Source: Okapia johnstoni (lineage: Eukaryota; Chordata; Mammalia; Artiodactyla; Giraffidae). Taken from it: 64,000 nucleotides of DNA. A program made the position numbers and the translations under genes. This document shows positions 55,501 through 64,000 of this stretch, piece after piece. The first letter of the stretch is position 1. The number at the start of each line of letters is the position of its first letter. The stretch lies in assembly GCA_024291935.2 (NCBI GenBank), contig CM044315.1, positions 78,598,385 to 78,662,384 on the forward strand, written 5' to 3'. A model generated the notes under the pieces. That model did not search any database. It worked only from the letters and a program-made list of their open reading frames with translations, and was not told where the DNA came from.

Positions 55501-55625
55501 AAGAGGGGCAAGAACCCCCTTTTTCTGCCCCCATCCCTCACCTGGCCAGGGTCGCTCTTCCAGGTGCCCAGTCCAATCAGGGGCATCTTCTGCCCCGTGT
55601 GGAGGAGGATACAGGAAGCCGCCAT
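49531..55625 (-). CDS. AKR1A1: AKR1A1 (aldo-keto reductase family 1 A1, aldehyde reductase)
   Basis: Eight coding exons join in phase (5' to 3' on minus): 55542-55625, 52445-52564, 52123-52274, 51318-51513, 50771-50970, 50449-50521, 50223-50309, 49531-49596; 978 bp, 325 residues, the usual family length. It begins [20 protein letters not shown] and ends YPFNDPY. The catalytic tetrad falls exactly where expected: Asp45 and Tyr50 ([11 protein letters not shown]), Lys80 (VTSKLW), His113 (YLMHWPYAF). The [10 protein letters not shown] motif binds the NADPH phosphate. The cytosolic enzyme reduces aldehydes such as glucuronate (ascorbate synthesis in species that make it) and removes reactive carbonyls. 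The start is supported by the acceptor 5 bp upstream of the ATG. All eight exons look intact. Confidence 0.98.
49885..50060 (+). repeat. MIR element in AKR1A1 intron
   Basis: 'tcattttacacataggaagc' and 'gagagtcaggactggaactc' follow MIR order. Confidence 0.7.
51243..51283 (+). repeat. CA-rich microsatellite
   Basis: Interrupted (CA/CG)n about 35 bp downstream of the AKR1A1 donor at 51317. Confidence 0.85.
52996..53295 (+). repeat. CHR-type SINE, long form
   Basis: Head 'ggaacttccctggtggtcca', extension 'gaagcccatgcaccataact', tail AAAAAAATGTAAATTAAAAA. It lies in AKR1A1 intron 1 of the coding part. Confidence 0.9.
54230..55155 (+). mobile_element. BovB LINE 3' half, internally deleted
   Basis: About 900 bp. 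The start codes a reverse-transcriptase remnant ([20 protein letters not shown]), but the region that should hold the YADD catalytic motif reads [10 protein letters not shown], so the motif is destroyed. Later frames ([18 protein letters not shown]) are shifted. It ends in an ACAACAACAA tail. Confidence 0.9.
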
Positions 55626-56114
55626 TGCCCCTGAAACACAGATGGGAAGAGAATGGTGTGAGAGTCAGGGCTGCTGTCGGGGCGACTGGTCAAGGCTCCT
55701 GTAAAACATGAGAGGAAAGGGGCACAGAGGTGATAGGAGAACAGGGTCATGCGTATATGCCTGGGAGCAAAGGCAGCTGAGACAGGGCGCCCAGAACCAA
55801 CCAAAGCCAGTAGCTCCCAAACACTAACAGGACCACCAGCCTGGCTGCCCTTCCTTTCACCAGGTTAAGGGTCTGGTTAAAGAGCTCTAAAACCTAAAAA
55901 CAAAGGCGAGGTGGCTCCCCAGAAGTACTCAACCTTGACTACATGAGGTGTCAAGCCAGTGTAAGATAAGCAAAGGCCTTTATGAGACAAAGGGAGACCA
56001 GGTGACAGACAGGCTCAGGATCGAAGGATGAGATGCATGTTCCAGGAGATTAGCACTACAAAGACTGAGTCCCTCTCACAGAGGTCTGATCAGCCATGCT
56101 ACTAGGCCTGAGTG

Positions 56115-56260
56115 GGCTCTTACAAGGGAAGTATCCTATTTTTTAGATGAAAAAAAAAACAAAAACAGGCCCAGAGAGATAAAGTTATTTGCCCCAGATC
56201 AATAGCTAAGTGACGGAGAGAGCCAACAATTCAAGAAGGAGCCGACAGAAAAGGCAGGAA
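56115..56260 (+). repeat. MIR fragment with A-run
   Basis: 'gatgaaaaaaaaaacaaaaa' then 'cccagagagataaagttatt' in MIR order, in the AKR1A1 5' intron. Confidence 0.6.
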
Positions 56261-56384
56261 AAGGCAAGTGAACACAGACCAATAAAATACATGTGCTATG
56301 CCTCACAGCAGACACATGTACACTGTGTTACAGAAAAGTGACTTCTGTAGGGCAAGGACAAGAGAATAATGACATTGTCTTTTT

Positions 56385-56615
56385 TTTTTTTAATATTTAT
56401 TTATTTGGCTGTATCGGGTCTTAGTTACAGCACACACGATCTTCAATCTTCATTGCAGCATGCAAGATTTTTAACTGTGGCATGCAGGATCTTTTAGCAG
56501 CAGCATAACTCTTATTTGCAGCATGTGGGATCAAGTTCCCTGACCAGGGATCGAACCCAGGCCCTCTGCATTGGGAGTCCAGAGTCTTAGCCACTGGAGC
56601 ACTAGGGAAGTCCCA
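56385..56615 (-). repeat. CHR-type SINE, long form
   Basis: Reverse copy, T-run at 56382-56391 and head 'actggagcactagggaagtc'. Confidence 0.87.
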
Positions 56616-56662
56616 ACACTGGCTTTAAAGAATGAGTTGGATTGTCCCAAGAGTAAAGGGAA

Positions 56663-56955
56663 GGCCTTCCCTGGTGGCGCAATGGATGAGAATCCGCCTG
56701 CCACTGCAGGGGACAATGGTTCAATCCCTGGTCCAGGAAGATTTCACATGCCCTGGAGCAACTACTGAGCCTAAGATCCAGAGCCCAAATACTTCAACAA
56801 CTGAAGCTCTGTCCTGCAACAAGGGAAGCCACTGCAATGGGAAGCCCAAGTACCGCAACAAAGAGTAGATTCTACTAGTCTAAACTAAAGAAAGCCTGCA
56901 CAAAGCAACAAAGACCCAGTGCAGCCAAAAATAAATAAATTAAAAAAAAAAAAAG
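56663..56955 (+). repeat. CHR-type SINE, long form
   Basis: Head 'aaggccttccctggtggcgc', extension 'caagtaccgcaacaaagagt', tail AATAAATAAATTAAAAAAAA. It faces the previous SINE about 50 bp away, so the two form an inverted pair. Confidence 0.87.
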
Positions 56956-57621
56956 AGTAAAAGAGGAGTCTTTCCAGGAAGAGGAAACAGACACAAGACT
57001 TCAGTGCAGTGGAAAGCAGTAAATCACAGATATCTGAAAATTTCCAACTGAATAAAGCACATGGGTAACTGCAACAACCCCATCTGGAGAGCTATGAAAA
57101 TCAGAAGTCTCCAATGGCCCAAGAATACTCATTCAGTCAGCAGATGATGAATGGTCTTATGCTAGACACAAGAGACACACATATTCAAATAGTTCTTGCT
57201 CCCTGGGAGTTCATGGTCTGGTCAGGAGAGGACAGAGGATATTACAACCCTAAGACGGGACCAAAACCTGCATAAGGACTATAAGAAATAAGTGACCTGG
57301 CTGGGATGGTTTCTTGGAGGTGACATGTGAGTCGAGCTTTGATGAATAGGATTTATCCAAGAGAAGGGAAAGGAGAAAGAGGGCTCACCCCAAGAATCAA
57401 TAATATAGAAACAACCTTTTCCCTTGCTCTCATCATTACTGTAAATATCACTCTCTTGGGGTTGAGTTCATTGCTGGTCAATACCTTTATTATCATAACC
57501 TTTGTTTCCAAGTTCGGAAAGGACATCAAGAATATTATGGTAGAGTAGGTAACTGGACAAGTTGCAAGTATAACTGACACACCAACACTGTCCTTCTTAA
57601 TATTTCTGACTCAGGAAGAAT

Positions 57622-57755
57622 TTTTTTTAAGGTTATTACTTTATTATTTATTTATTTTTGCCTCGTGGCACATGGGATGTTTGTTCTCTGACAAGGGATC
57701 AAACCCACATCCCCTGCAGTGGAAGTGCAGTCTTAACCACTGGACCACCAGGAAG
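57622..57755 (-). repeat. CHR-type SINE
   Basis: Reverse copy ending 'ccactggaccaccaggaaga'. Confidence 0.85.
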
Positions 57756-57769
57756 AATATTATAGTCTA

Positions 57770-58012
57770 GTGGGCTTCCCAGGTGGCTCAGTGGTAAAGA
57801 ATCCACCTGCCAATGCAGGAAACACAAGAACTGTGGATTTGATCCTTGGGTCGGGAAAATCCCCTGGAGTAGGAAATGGCAAACCATTCCAGTATTCTTG
57901 CCTGGAAAATTCCATGGATAGAGAAGCCTGGTGGGCTACAGTCCATGAGGTGGCAAAGAGTTGGACCTGACTGAGCACAGGCGTGCACGTGTGCGCACAC
58001 ACACACACACAA
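57770..58012 (+). repeat. Bov-tA SINE with CA microsatellite tail
   Basis: Complete copy whose tail is a (CA)n run at about 57996-58012. Confidence 0.9.
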
Positions 58013-58869
58013 GCTTTTGAAGACCACCCTTTCTGCTAAAATGAAAACAGTTCAATTTGGGCAGCAAACCACAGACCACTGAGGGCAATATTCTTTGTTA
58101 CCGAACTTCTCAGGGACACAAACTCTCCAGGATCAGGCAAACATTGTCTGTACTTCACAGGAGAAACTAGCTTGCCAGCTGCTACCAGGGACTATGGCTG
58201 GTTTCCTGGGCTTGATCTTCAACCTGTGACCTGTTGGCCTCTGCCAGATTTCTCAGAACACAAGGCTTGGCTCTGAAATTACACCTGGGCTGAGAGTGTG
58301 AACAAAAACCTGGCCTGGGGGGAAAAGGAAGAAGAAATCTGAAGCTTGCCTCTCCCCTTTCTTTTGCTGGTGAAACTGAAAACCAAAAAAGCTAAGGCTT
58401 GGGGGGCAGGGATCAGAGGTAGAAACAGTAAACAGAGATCTTCAAAGAACAAACGCTCCAAAGGACAGATGGAAGGTAGAAGATGGATGTTTTTCTCTAG
58501 GACAGGAAGTCATCCTCTGCCAGCTCGTGACTTCCTCATCTTCTACCTGTGCATCAGCCTTTCAGCCTAGCCCTGTGTTAAAAGGCCCTGAGCTTGTCAG
58601 CGTCTGCCTAGCTGGACCTCTAGCAGCATTCAGACACCCCCATGTTATCTTGGGAGAGGTTCAAGGTGGAAAAGAAAGAGAAGCTGAGTGTGTAGGGGGG
58701 CAGGTGAGGGCAGTATCAGGACTCAGGTTTTATTAATCCCAGGTCAGTGCCTAGGTTCCTCCTCTCTGGGACTTAGTCTTCCCTTCTCAGAGAAGGGCTC
58801 TGTAGTTGCTGCCAGGATGCAAGAAACTTGAAACACAGGAAGAAGAAGCAGTCTTTTCATGAGTGTTCC

Positions 58870-59095
58870 CTGGCTGCGTAGCCCTTCCCTCTCTGCCACC
58901 TTCCCCCACAAACAATACTGGTGTCCCTCTGGGTTCTGTCCTCAACCCCTTCTCACTCCCTAGTCAAGCTTCAGTGATGACCTTAATCACTAATTCTTCC
59001 CACCCCAGTTCTATACATTCACTTCCCTCTGGACATTTCCACCAGTATATCCTACAGGTATGAGACTCAACATGTCCAGAACTAAACCTATCAAA
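58870..59095 (+). mobile_element. L2 LINE internal fragment
   Basis: 'ccctctgggttctgtcctca' and 'actcaacatgtccagaacta' are L2 landmarks. Confidence 0.7.
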
Positions 59096-59749
59096 TTCAG
59101 CAACAGAGCACAGAGGAAATGGTTCAAGTTCTGGAGTTGCACAGACATGGGCCTGAATCTCAACTCCTCCATTTTAAAGAGATATTATGCCTAAAGCCCT
59201 CTGCACAGCGCCTGACCATGTTCTTTGTTCTATATACTCTCTCTCCCAGAACTCAAGGCCCTGGATGACAAGTGTGAAAGCAAACCAGACAACATGTTCA
59301 CAGTATAATCCATGGGGGTCTTACAAAAGCCATCTTAAGTATTTCAGTTTGTTTGAGGCATTTCTGAGTATTATAAGATTAGGGTTTTGATAGGTAATGG
59401 GAAAGGGAATACAGCTTCTCCTGAACTTTGAAGATGCCAGCATGGAAAGCCACCTTAAATATGAAACAGTGGCTAAGATTTGATCTATCTGGCTGGGTTA
59501 AAAATCCTGTAAATATTAAAAAACAAGATACTGTTTGCTCTAAACTGCAATGTAACACCTAAGACTGCAATACCACTTCCTGGATTTCTTGATGTATGTG
59601 CAAAGAATTTTAAAATATATACTCCTTAAATCTTTACCCAGCCCATCCATATCCACCTCCAGGGCCACTGCTCCAGCTGTAACCACCATTCCCAGAACCA
59701 GGGATGGCTCTGATCCAGTGAGGCCCCTCTCCCCCACAAAGCAGTCCCC

Positions 59750-60160
59750 AAATCTGACCATGTGACTCCCAGGCTCTCTTCCAGTAGTTCTCTCCTACCA
59801 CTGGGGTAAAGTCCAGACTCCTTAGTAATACCCTTTATAACCTGGCTCCCACCTCCCCCATCTCTCCACCTCTTCACTTCAGACAACACATTCCAGACTC
59901 TGCAGAAGCAGCCACCATACTTGATTCCAGGCCTCTGCACACTTCCCTTCTGCACAAGTCCCACCCTTGCCTGGCTAACTGCAGCTCACCCTTCAGCTAG
60001 CTTTAAATTTCTGGCTCCTCCCATGTACTGATAGCTGATGTTGACAATGCAGTGCACAATACTGCATTTGTGTGCTCATTTTCCTTCAAAAATCTAAGTA
60101 CTCCTCAAGGTCAGGGCCTGTCATTTGTCTAACCTGGTAGCTGCTACAGTGCCTGCTTCC
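59750..60160 (+). mobile_element. L2 LINE 3' fragment
   Basis: 'ctaccactggggtaaagtcc', 'caggcctctgcacacttccc' and 'aaggtcagggcctgtcattt' in L2 order; probably part of the same element as 58870-59095. Confidence 0.75.
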
Positions 60161-60769
60161 CATTTCCCCTACCCCACACACAGGCAAAGAGGGGAGATCT
60201 TGACATCTGGAGGTGCATCTGAGAAAGTCACTGCCTCCATCACCTTCTTCCTTTCCTTGTTAAACAACCTGGAAACAACGATCTCTGGAAAATAACAAAG
60301 CCCTTTACCATCTCCGATTAAAAAAAAAAAAAATCCCAGTGATTCCATTAGGCATTGCTCTTGTGTTACAGATAAGAAAACTGAGACCTTGGGGGCAGTA
60401 ACAAGACTGATGGGAACCCTCAAGATTCTTCTAAGGGAGGTCGTGCAGCCCTGAGTATGGACAGGCCGAAGGAAAGAGTTAATTAATAATAACCCCACTC
60501 GGTGAAGGTTCAGATTTCAGTCTCACTGTAACAGAGCACTGGGGCAAACAGAAACATGCCCTGGCTTTCCCAAACCCAAGGCAAGTCCCAAAGCAAGCGA
60601 ACCCACGCCCCTCTTGCCACGTTAGGTTTTATTAATTTCATAATTCCTATGGAATCTGCGATCCCATAGGAAAACGAGATTTCCCGGAAAAACCGTGTCG
60701 GTGGGCAAACAAAAGGAAGATGGCAACCAAAACTTACTGACAATCAGTGCATATAGCTTTTAAGAGCTT

Positions 60770-60915
60770 TACCTCCCTTAACTCTTGCTACAGTTCTGAT
60801 GTAGGAACTGATTTTACCGCTGGGCAAACTGAGGGCCAGAGAAACTGAGAACTTATCCAAGATCATTTAGAGCATAAGAGGAAGCGCAAATCCGAAACCA
60901 AGTCTGGCCGCCTTC
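60770..60915 (+). repeat. MIR element upstream of the AKR1A1 promoter
   Basis: 'accgctgggcaaactgaggg' and 'atccaagatcatttagagca' are in MIR order. Confidence 0.7.
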
Positions 60916-60939
60916 AGAGCATTTGCTCTTCGCTCCAAA

Positions 60940-61625
60940 CATGGGGGCGGACACATCTGGAGTAATGGTTCGAGGCCATCTCCACTGCGCCAAAGAAACA
61001 GGGCAGCAGAGGAGAGACTCACCTCGGCACAGAGCGTTAACAGGGTAATGCGGCTTCTCAGCTCAGTCCCGTGCCCTGCTAGCCACCAAGTGAGCCTCAG
61101 CTTCCGGGATTGATGGGCAGCAGGGGAAACCCGCCTGAGCTTGGAGGTAGGGACTTAAGCCTGGCGGTGATGAGGAAGCTCCTCCCAGAGGAGTGGCCGG
61201 GGCCGGGCGTTCAGCATCACGCGCGTGGTGGACCCCGCCCCTACCTCCAGAAAGAAGCTGAGGAGTGGAAGCCTGAGCTAGGAGGCTGCACCATCCGTTC
61301 CGCAGGATGGTGATGAGTGGATTGCCCACGAGCATCCTGCGGAATGTGGGCCCACACAGCGTGTCCTACTGTGGAGCTTGGACACCGCACACCGCTGGTT
61401 TGGCGAACTCCCGCGTGAAAGAAGCACGCGCCTAGGGTCACGTAGGCGGCCCCGAGGGCGGGACCAGGCCGCGCCTCTGCCTGGCCCACACTGCACCGCG
61501 CGCCGCCTGTAAGGCGCCTCTGGGCGGTCCCAGCTCTTTCTCCTGCCAGAGGGAGAATCCGGCTGCCTCATGGCGGCTTCTTCTGTAGTGGGCTCTTCGC
61601 TCGCTCCACCGAATAAAACGTAATT
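60940..61625 (-). promoter_or_regulatory. AKR1A1: AKR1A1 CpG-rich promoter and non-coding exon 1
   Basis: A GC/CpG-rich block. On the minus strand a donor (GCCGAG/GTGAGTCT) ends a candidate non-coding first exon at 61023, consistent with the human gene having one untranslated exon before the ATG exon. The exon's 5' end cannot be fixed. No TATA box is seen. A 12-bp inverted repeat lies at 61298-61344. The part from 61350 to 61620 is also CpG-rich and could serve a second start. Confidence 0.65.
61298..61344. repeat. Perfect 12-bp inverted repeat
   Basis: TTCCGCAGGATG (61298-61309) and CATCCTGCGGAA (61333-61344) are exact reverse complements with a 23-bp spacer. Confidence 0.95.
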
Positions 61626-61779
61626 CAACTTTTAGACTGTCAATATTTTTTTTTTATTCATTAATACATACAGAACAATGCACAAATCTCAAACATACAG
61701 CTCTGATTTTTTCTTTTTCATTGTAATCGCCGTCCAGCGCCCTTGCAGTCAGTCTCCCGTGGGGATGGTATTCACGTTC

Positions 61780-61870
61780 CACTTTACAGATTGTGCAGAC
61801 TTAGCAGGCTTTACCTTGGTCAGAGTCAGATAGCTATTAAATTGCAGTTCTGAGATTTGAAATAGCTTTG
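61780..61870 (+). repeat. Possible MIR fragment
   Basis: 'ccactttacagattgtgcag' and 'cagtcagatagctattaaat'-like order; weak match. Confidence 0.4.
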
Positions 61871-62009
61871 CCATTCGAACTTAGAGGTGTCTTGAATTTA
61901 CGTTTTCCGTGGCAGAATGGGCAGGAAGCAGGTTTGTCTTGGTGGAGCTCTTTCTCTGCCTCACCTCCTTCCTGCCCCTCTTTACTCTGCCAGCGCGACT
62001 CTTCTCATT

Positions 62010-62140
62010 GTTTAAGCTTCTTTATTTCTAGGCCACACTGTGAGGCATGTGGGAGCTTAGTTAACAAACCAGGGATCCAACCTTGGCTCCCAGCATTGGA
62101 AGGTGGATTCTTAACCACCTAAGCACGTGGGAAGTCCCTT
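62010..62140 (-). repeat. CHR-type SINE, diverged
   Basis: Reverse copy: 'taacaaaccagggatccaac', head 'cctaagcacgtgggaagtcc'. Confidence 0.75.
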
Positions 62141-62202
62141 CCCCATCATTTGTTTATACCCCAGATTATTCCCCACTGTCTCTCCAGTAGAAGTGGTGTC
62201 CT

Positions 62203-62758
62203 TGAAGAAGGAATTCATAGGGCCTGGACGCCATCTTAGGCCTGTTCGTGCTGATCATGTTCGGCCACCTCTCTAATGGACTCTGAACTCTGTGCTTAGT
62301 GCCTGTGGAAACGACAATAGAAGGATAAGACCCCCTCCGGACAGGGGAATCTTGAAGAGTGTATCCAGGTTACTCATCACCTGAGAGAAAACATACACTG
62401 ATCCCCCTACCTCTGGACAGGTCATAAATTTTTTCTGTAAGCTCGGGGTAATTGATTATTAACTGTTTGGAATGTAAGCTCGGGCTTATTGACTATTGAC
62501 TGTTTGAACACATAACACATGAATGATGGGGTTATTGTGATTGTATTTACATTTCTTTTGTTTATGTAAGTCACAAGGAAATTGGGGTGGTGGGTTCAGA
62601 CACGTACACATGGGGTATAAAAGATTTTCACAAATGCTGGTCGGGGTCCTTGGCTAAGAGGAGACTCTGCCTTGGGCCTGCCGGTGTAATAAACGGCATT
62701 TCACTATCTGCATCGTCCTTCTGAGTGAGCTTGTTTCCCAGAACGCGTGGCTATAACA
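62203..62758 (+). mobile_element. Solo LTR of an endogenous retrovirus
   Basis: A 556-bp element starting TG and ending CA, bracketed by the exact 4-bp direct repeat TCCT (62199-62202 and 62759-62762). Inside, a TATA-like box (GTATAAAAG at about 62614-62622) is followed by AATAAA (about 62687-62692), in LTR order U3-R-U5. No gag, pol or env sequence lies beside it, so it is a solo LTR left by recombination. A 4-bp duplication is common for class I (gammaretrovirus-like) elements; the family is not named here. Confidence 0.85.
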
Positions 62759-62798
62759 TCCTGATGAACTAAATCTCATAAATGGACATTTCATTTTT

Positions 62799-63382
62799 GG
62801 GGCTCCAAAATCACTGCAGATGGTGACAGCAGCCATGAAATTAAAAGACGTTTACTCCTTAGAAGGAAAGTTATGACCAACCTAGACAGCATATTAAAAA
62901 GCAGGGACATAACTTTGTCAACAAAGGTCTGTCTAGTCAAAGCTATGGTTTTTCCAGTAGTCATGTATGGATGTGAGAGTTAGACTATAAAAAAAGCTGA
63001 GTGCCAAAGAATTGATGTTTTTGAACTGTGGTGTTGGAGAACACTCTTGAGAGTCGCTTGGACTGCAAGGAGATCCAACCAGTCCATCCTAAAGGAGATC
63101 AGTCCTGGGTGTTCATTGCAAGGACTGAACTGAAACTCCAATACTTTGGCCACCTGATGCGAAGAGCTGACTCCTTGGAAAAGACCCTGATGCTGGGAAA
63201 GATTGAGGGCAGGAGGAGAAGGGGATGACAGAGGATGAGACAGATGGCTGGATGGCATCACCGACTCGATGGACATGGGTTTGGGTGGACTCAGGAAGTT
63301 GGTGATGGACAGGGAGGTCTGGCGTGCTACGGTTCATGGGGTCGCAGAGTCAGACACGACTGAGCGACTGAACTGAACTGAA
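62799..63382 (+). mobile_element. BovB LINE 3' end fragment
   Basis: About 580 bp, from 'ggctccaaaatcactgcaga' to 'gagcgactgaactgaactga', 5' truncated, with broken frames. It begins about 40 bp after the solo LTR. Confidence 0.92.
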
Positions 63383-63391
63383 AGTCACCTG

Positions 63392-63625
63392 CGTGTGTGC
63401 TAAATTGCTTCAGTCACGTCTGACTCTTTGAGACATTATGGACTGTAGCCCACCAGGCTCTGTGGCCTGTGGGATTTCCCAGGCAAGAATATTGGAATAG
63501 GTTGCTGTGCCCTCATCCAGGGGATCTTCCCCACCCAAAGATCGAACCAGCATCTCTTAAGTCTCCTGTGTTGGTCGGCAGGTTCTTTTCCACTAGTGCC
63601 ATCTGGGAATCCTCCCTGAAGTCAC
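63392..63625 (-). repeat. Bov-tA SINE
   Basis: Reverse copy: 'gtgctaaattgcttcagtca' to 'tttccactagtgccatctgg'. Confidence 0.85.
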
Positions 63626-64000
63626 CTGGTTTCTGCCAATCCCATGCCCTGCCTTCCCTTTGATCCTCCAATTTTCCTATGGCCTTCCAAAAAATTCTTT
63701 TTCTTTGGTTGGATGAAGCCAGTGTTTGCTGCTTACACCTAAAGGACTCTAACAGACACAAGAGAGTAAAAATAGTATCAGAGGCTACAAGGAGAAGAAG
63801 TATATCATAGGTAACTCAACAAAAGGTGATGGAAAGAGGAAATGTCAAATTAGGATTGTATACTAAACTGTGAAGATGTTTTTTCACATCTTTTTGAGAT
63901 GATTCAGGTATTGCATAAAATGTAAGAGGAACTGAGATAAGAGGGAAGAGGTCAAGGCATAACCTTTAGGAGAATGATATAGCCATTGAGGATGCAACAA
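63626..64000. other. Terminal intergenic sequence
   Basis: AT-rich unique sequence with no gene or repeat that I recognise. Confidence 0.5.

Overview
This is nuclear DNA from a ruminant, most likely a bovid. The window is dense in BovB (RTE) LINE 3' ends, Bov-tA SINEs, tRNA-derived artiodactyl (CHR-type) SINEs and ruminant L1 3' ends, and the genes have ordinary vertebrate GT-AG introns. The gene order matches the mammalian block around human 1p34.1 (GPBP1L1, CCDC17, NASP, AKR1A1), so the window is an ordinary euchromatic stretch with four protein-coding loci. The sequence alone does not separate cattle from other bovids. Human comparisons below are from memory, not from a search.

Layout. 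1-4300: the last three coding exons and 3' UTR of GPBP1L1 (+). 4300-6220: short intergenic stretch. 6224-10008: CCDC17 (+), 13 coding exons reconstructed in continuous phase (598 codons plus stop). About 10010-11060: tail-to-tail interval. 11060-37600: NASP (-), 15 coding exons reconstructed in phase (778 codons plus stop), including the 981-bp exon that separates the long (testicular) from the short (somatic) form. Its first intron is about 10 kb and holds L1, SINE and mariner pieces and a full-length FKBP1A processed pseudogene. 36780-38280: CpG-rich NASP promoter region with E2F-like and YY1-like motifs. 38300-49430: intergenic repeat-rich DNA ending near a strong CTCF-like motif. 49440-61100: AKR1A1 (-), eight coding exons (325 codons plus stop) plus a non-coding first exon in a second CpG-rich promoter. 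61600-64000: intergenic DNA with a solo endogenous retroviral LTR and a BovB fragment.

The genes do not form a pathway. NASP is a histone H1/H3-H4 chaperone, AKR1A1 an NADPH-dependent aldehyde reductase, GPBP1L1 a vasculin-like nuclear protein, and CCDC17 a coiled-coil protein of unclear role.

I found no convincing new biological system. The most unusual observations are: (1) a nearly identical 133/137-bp copy of the NASP 3' UTR end lying in the last CCDC17 intron, with the poly(A) signal disrupted in the copy; (2) a plus-strand, coding-like exon with YY1 and E2F motifs inside the NASP CpG island, antisense to NASP; (3) a stop codon that appears to shorten CCDC17 while human-like tail residues remain readable behind it; (4) a perfect 12-bp inverted repeat near the AKR1A1 promoter; (5) a solo LTR with an exact 4-bp target duplication.
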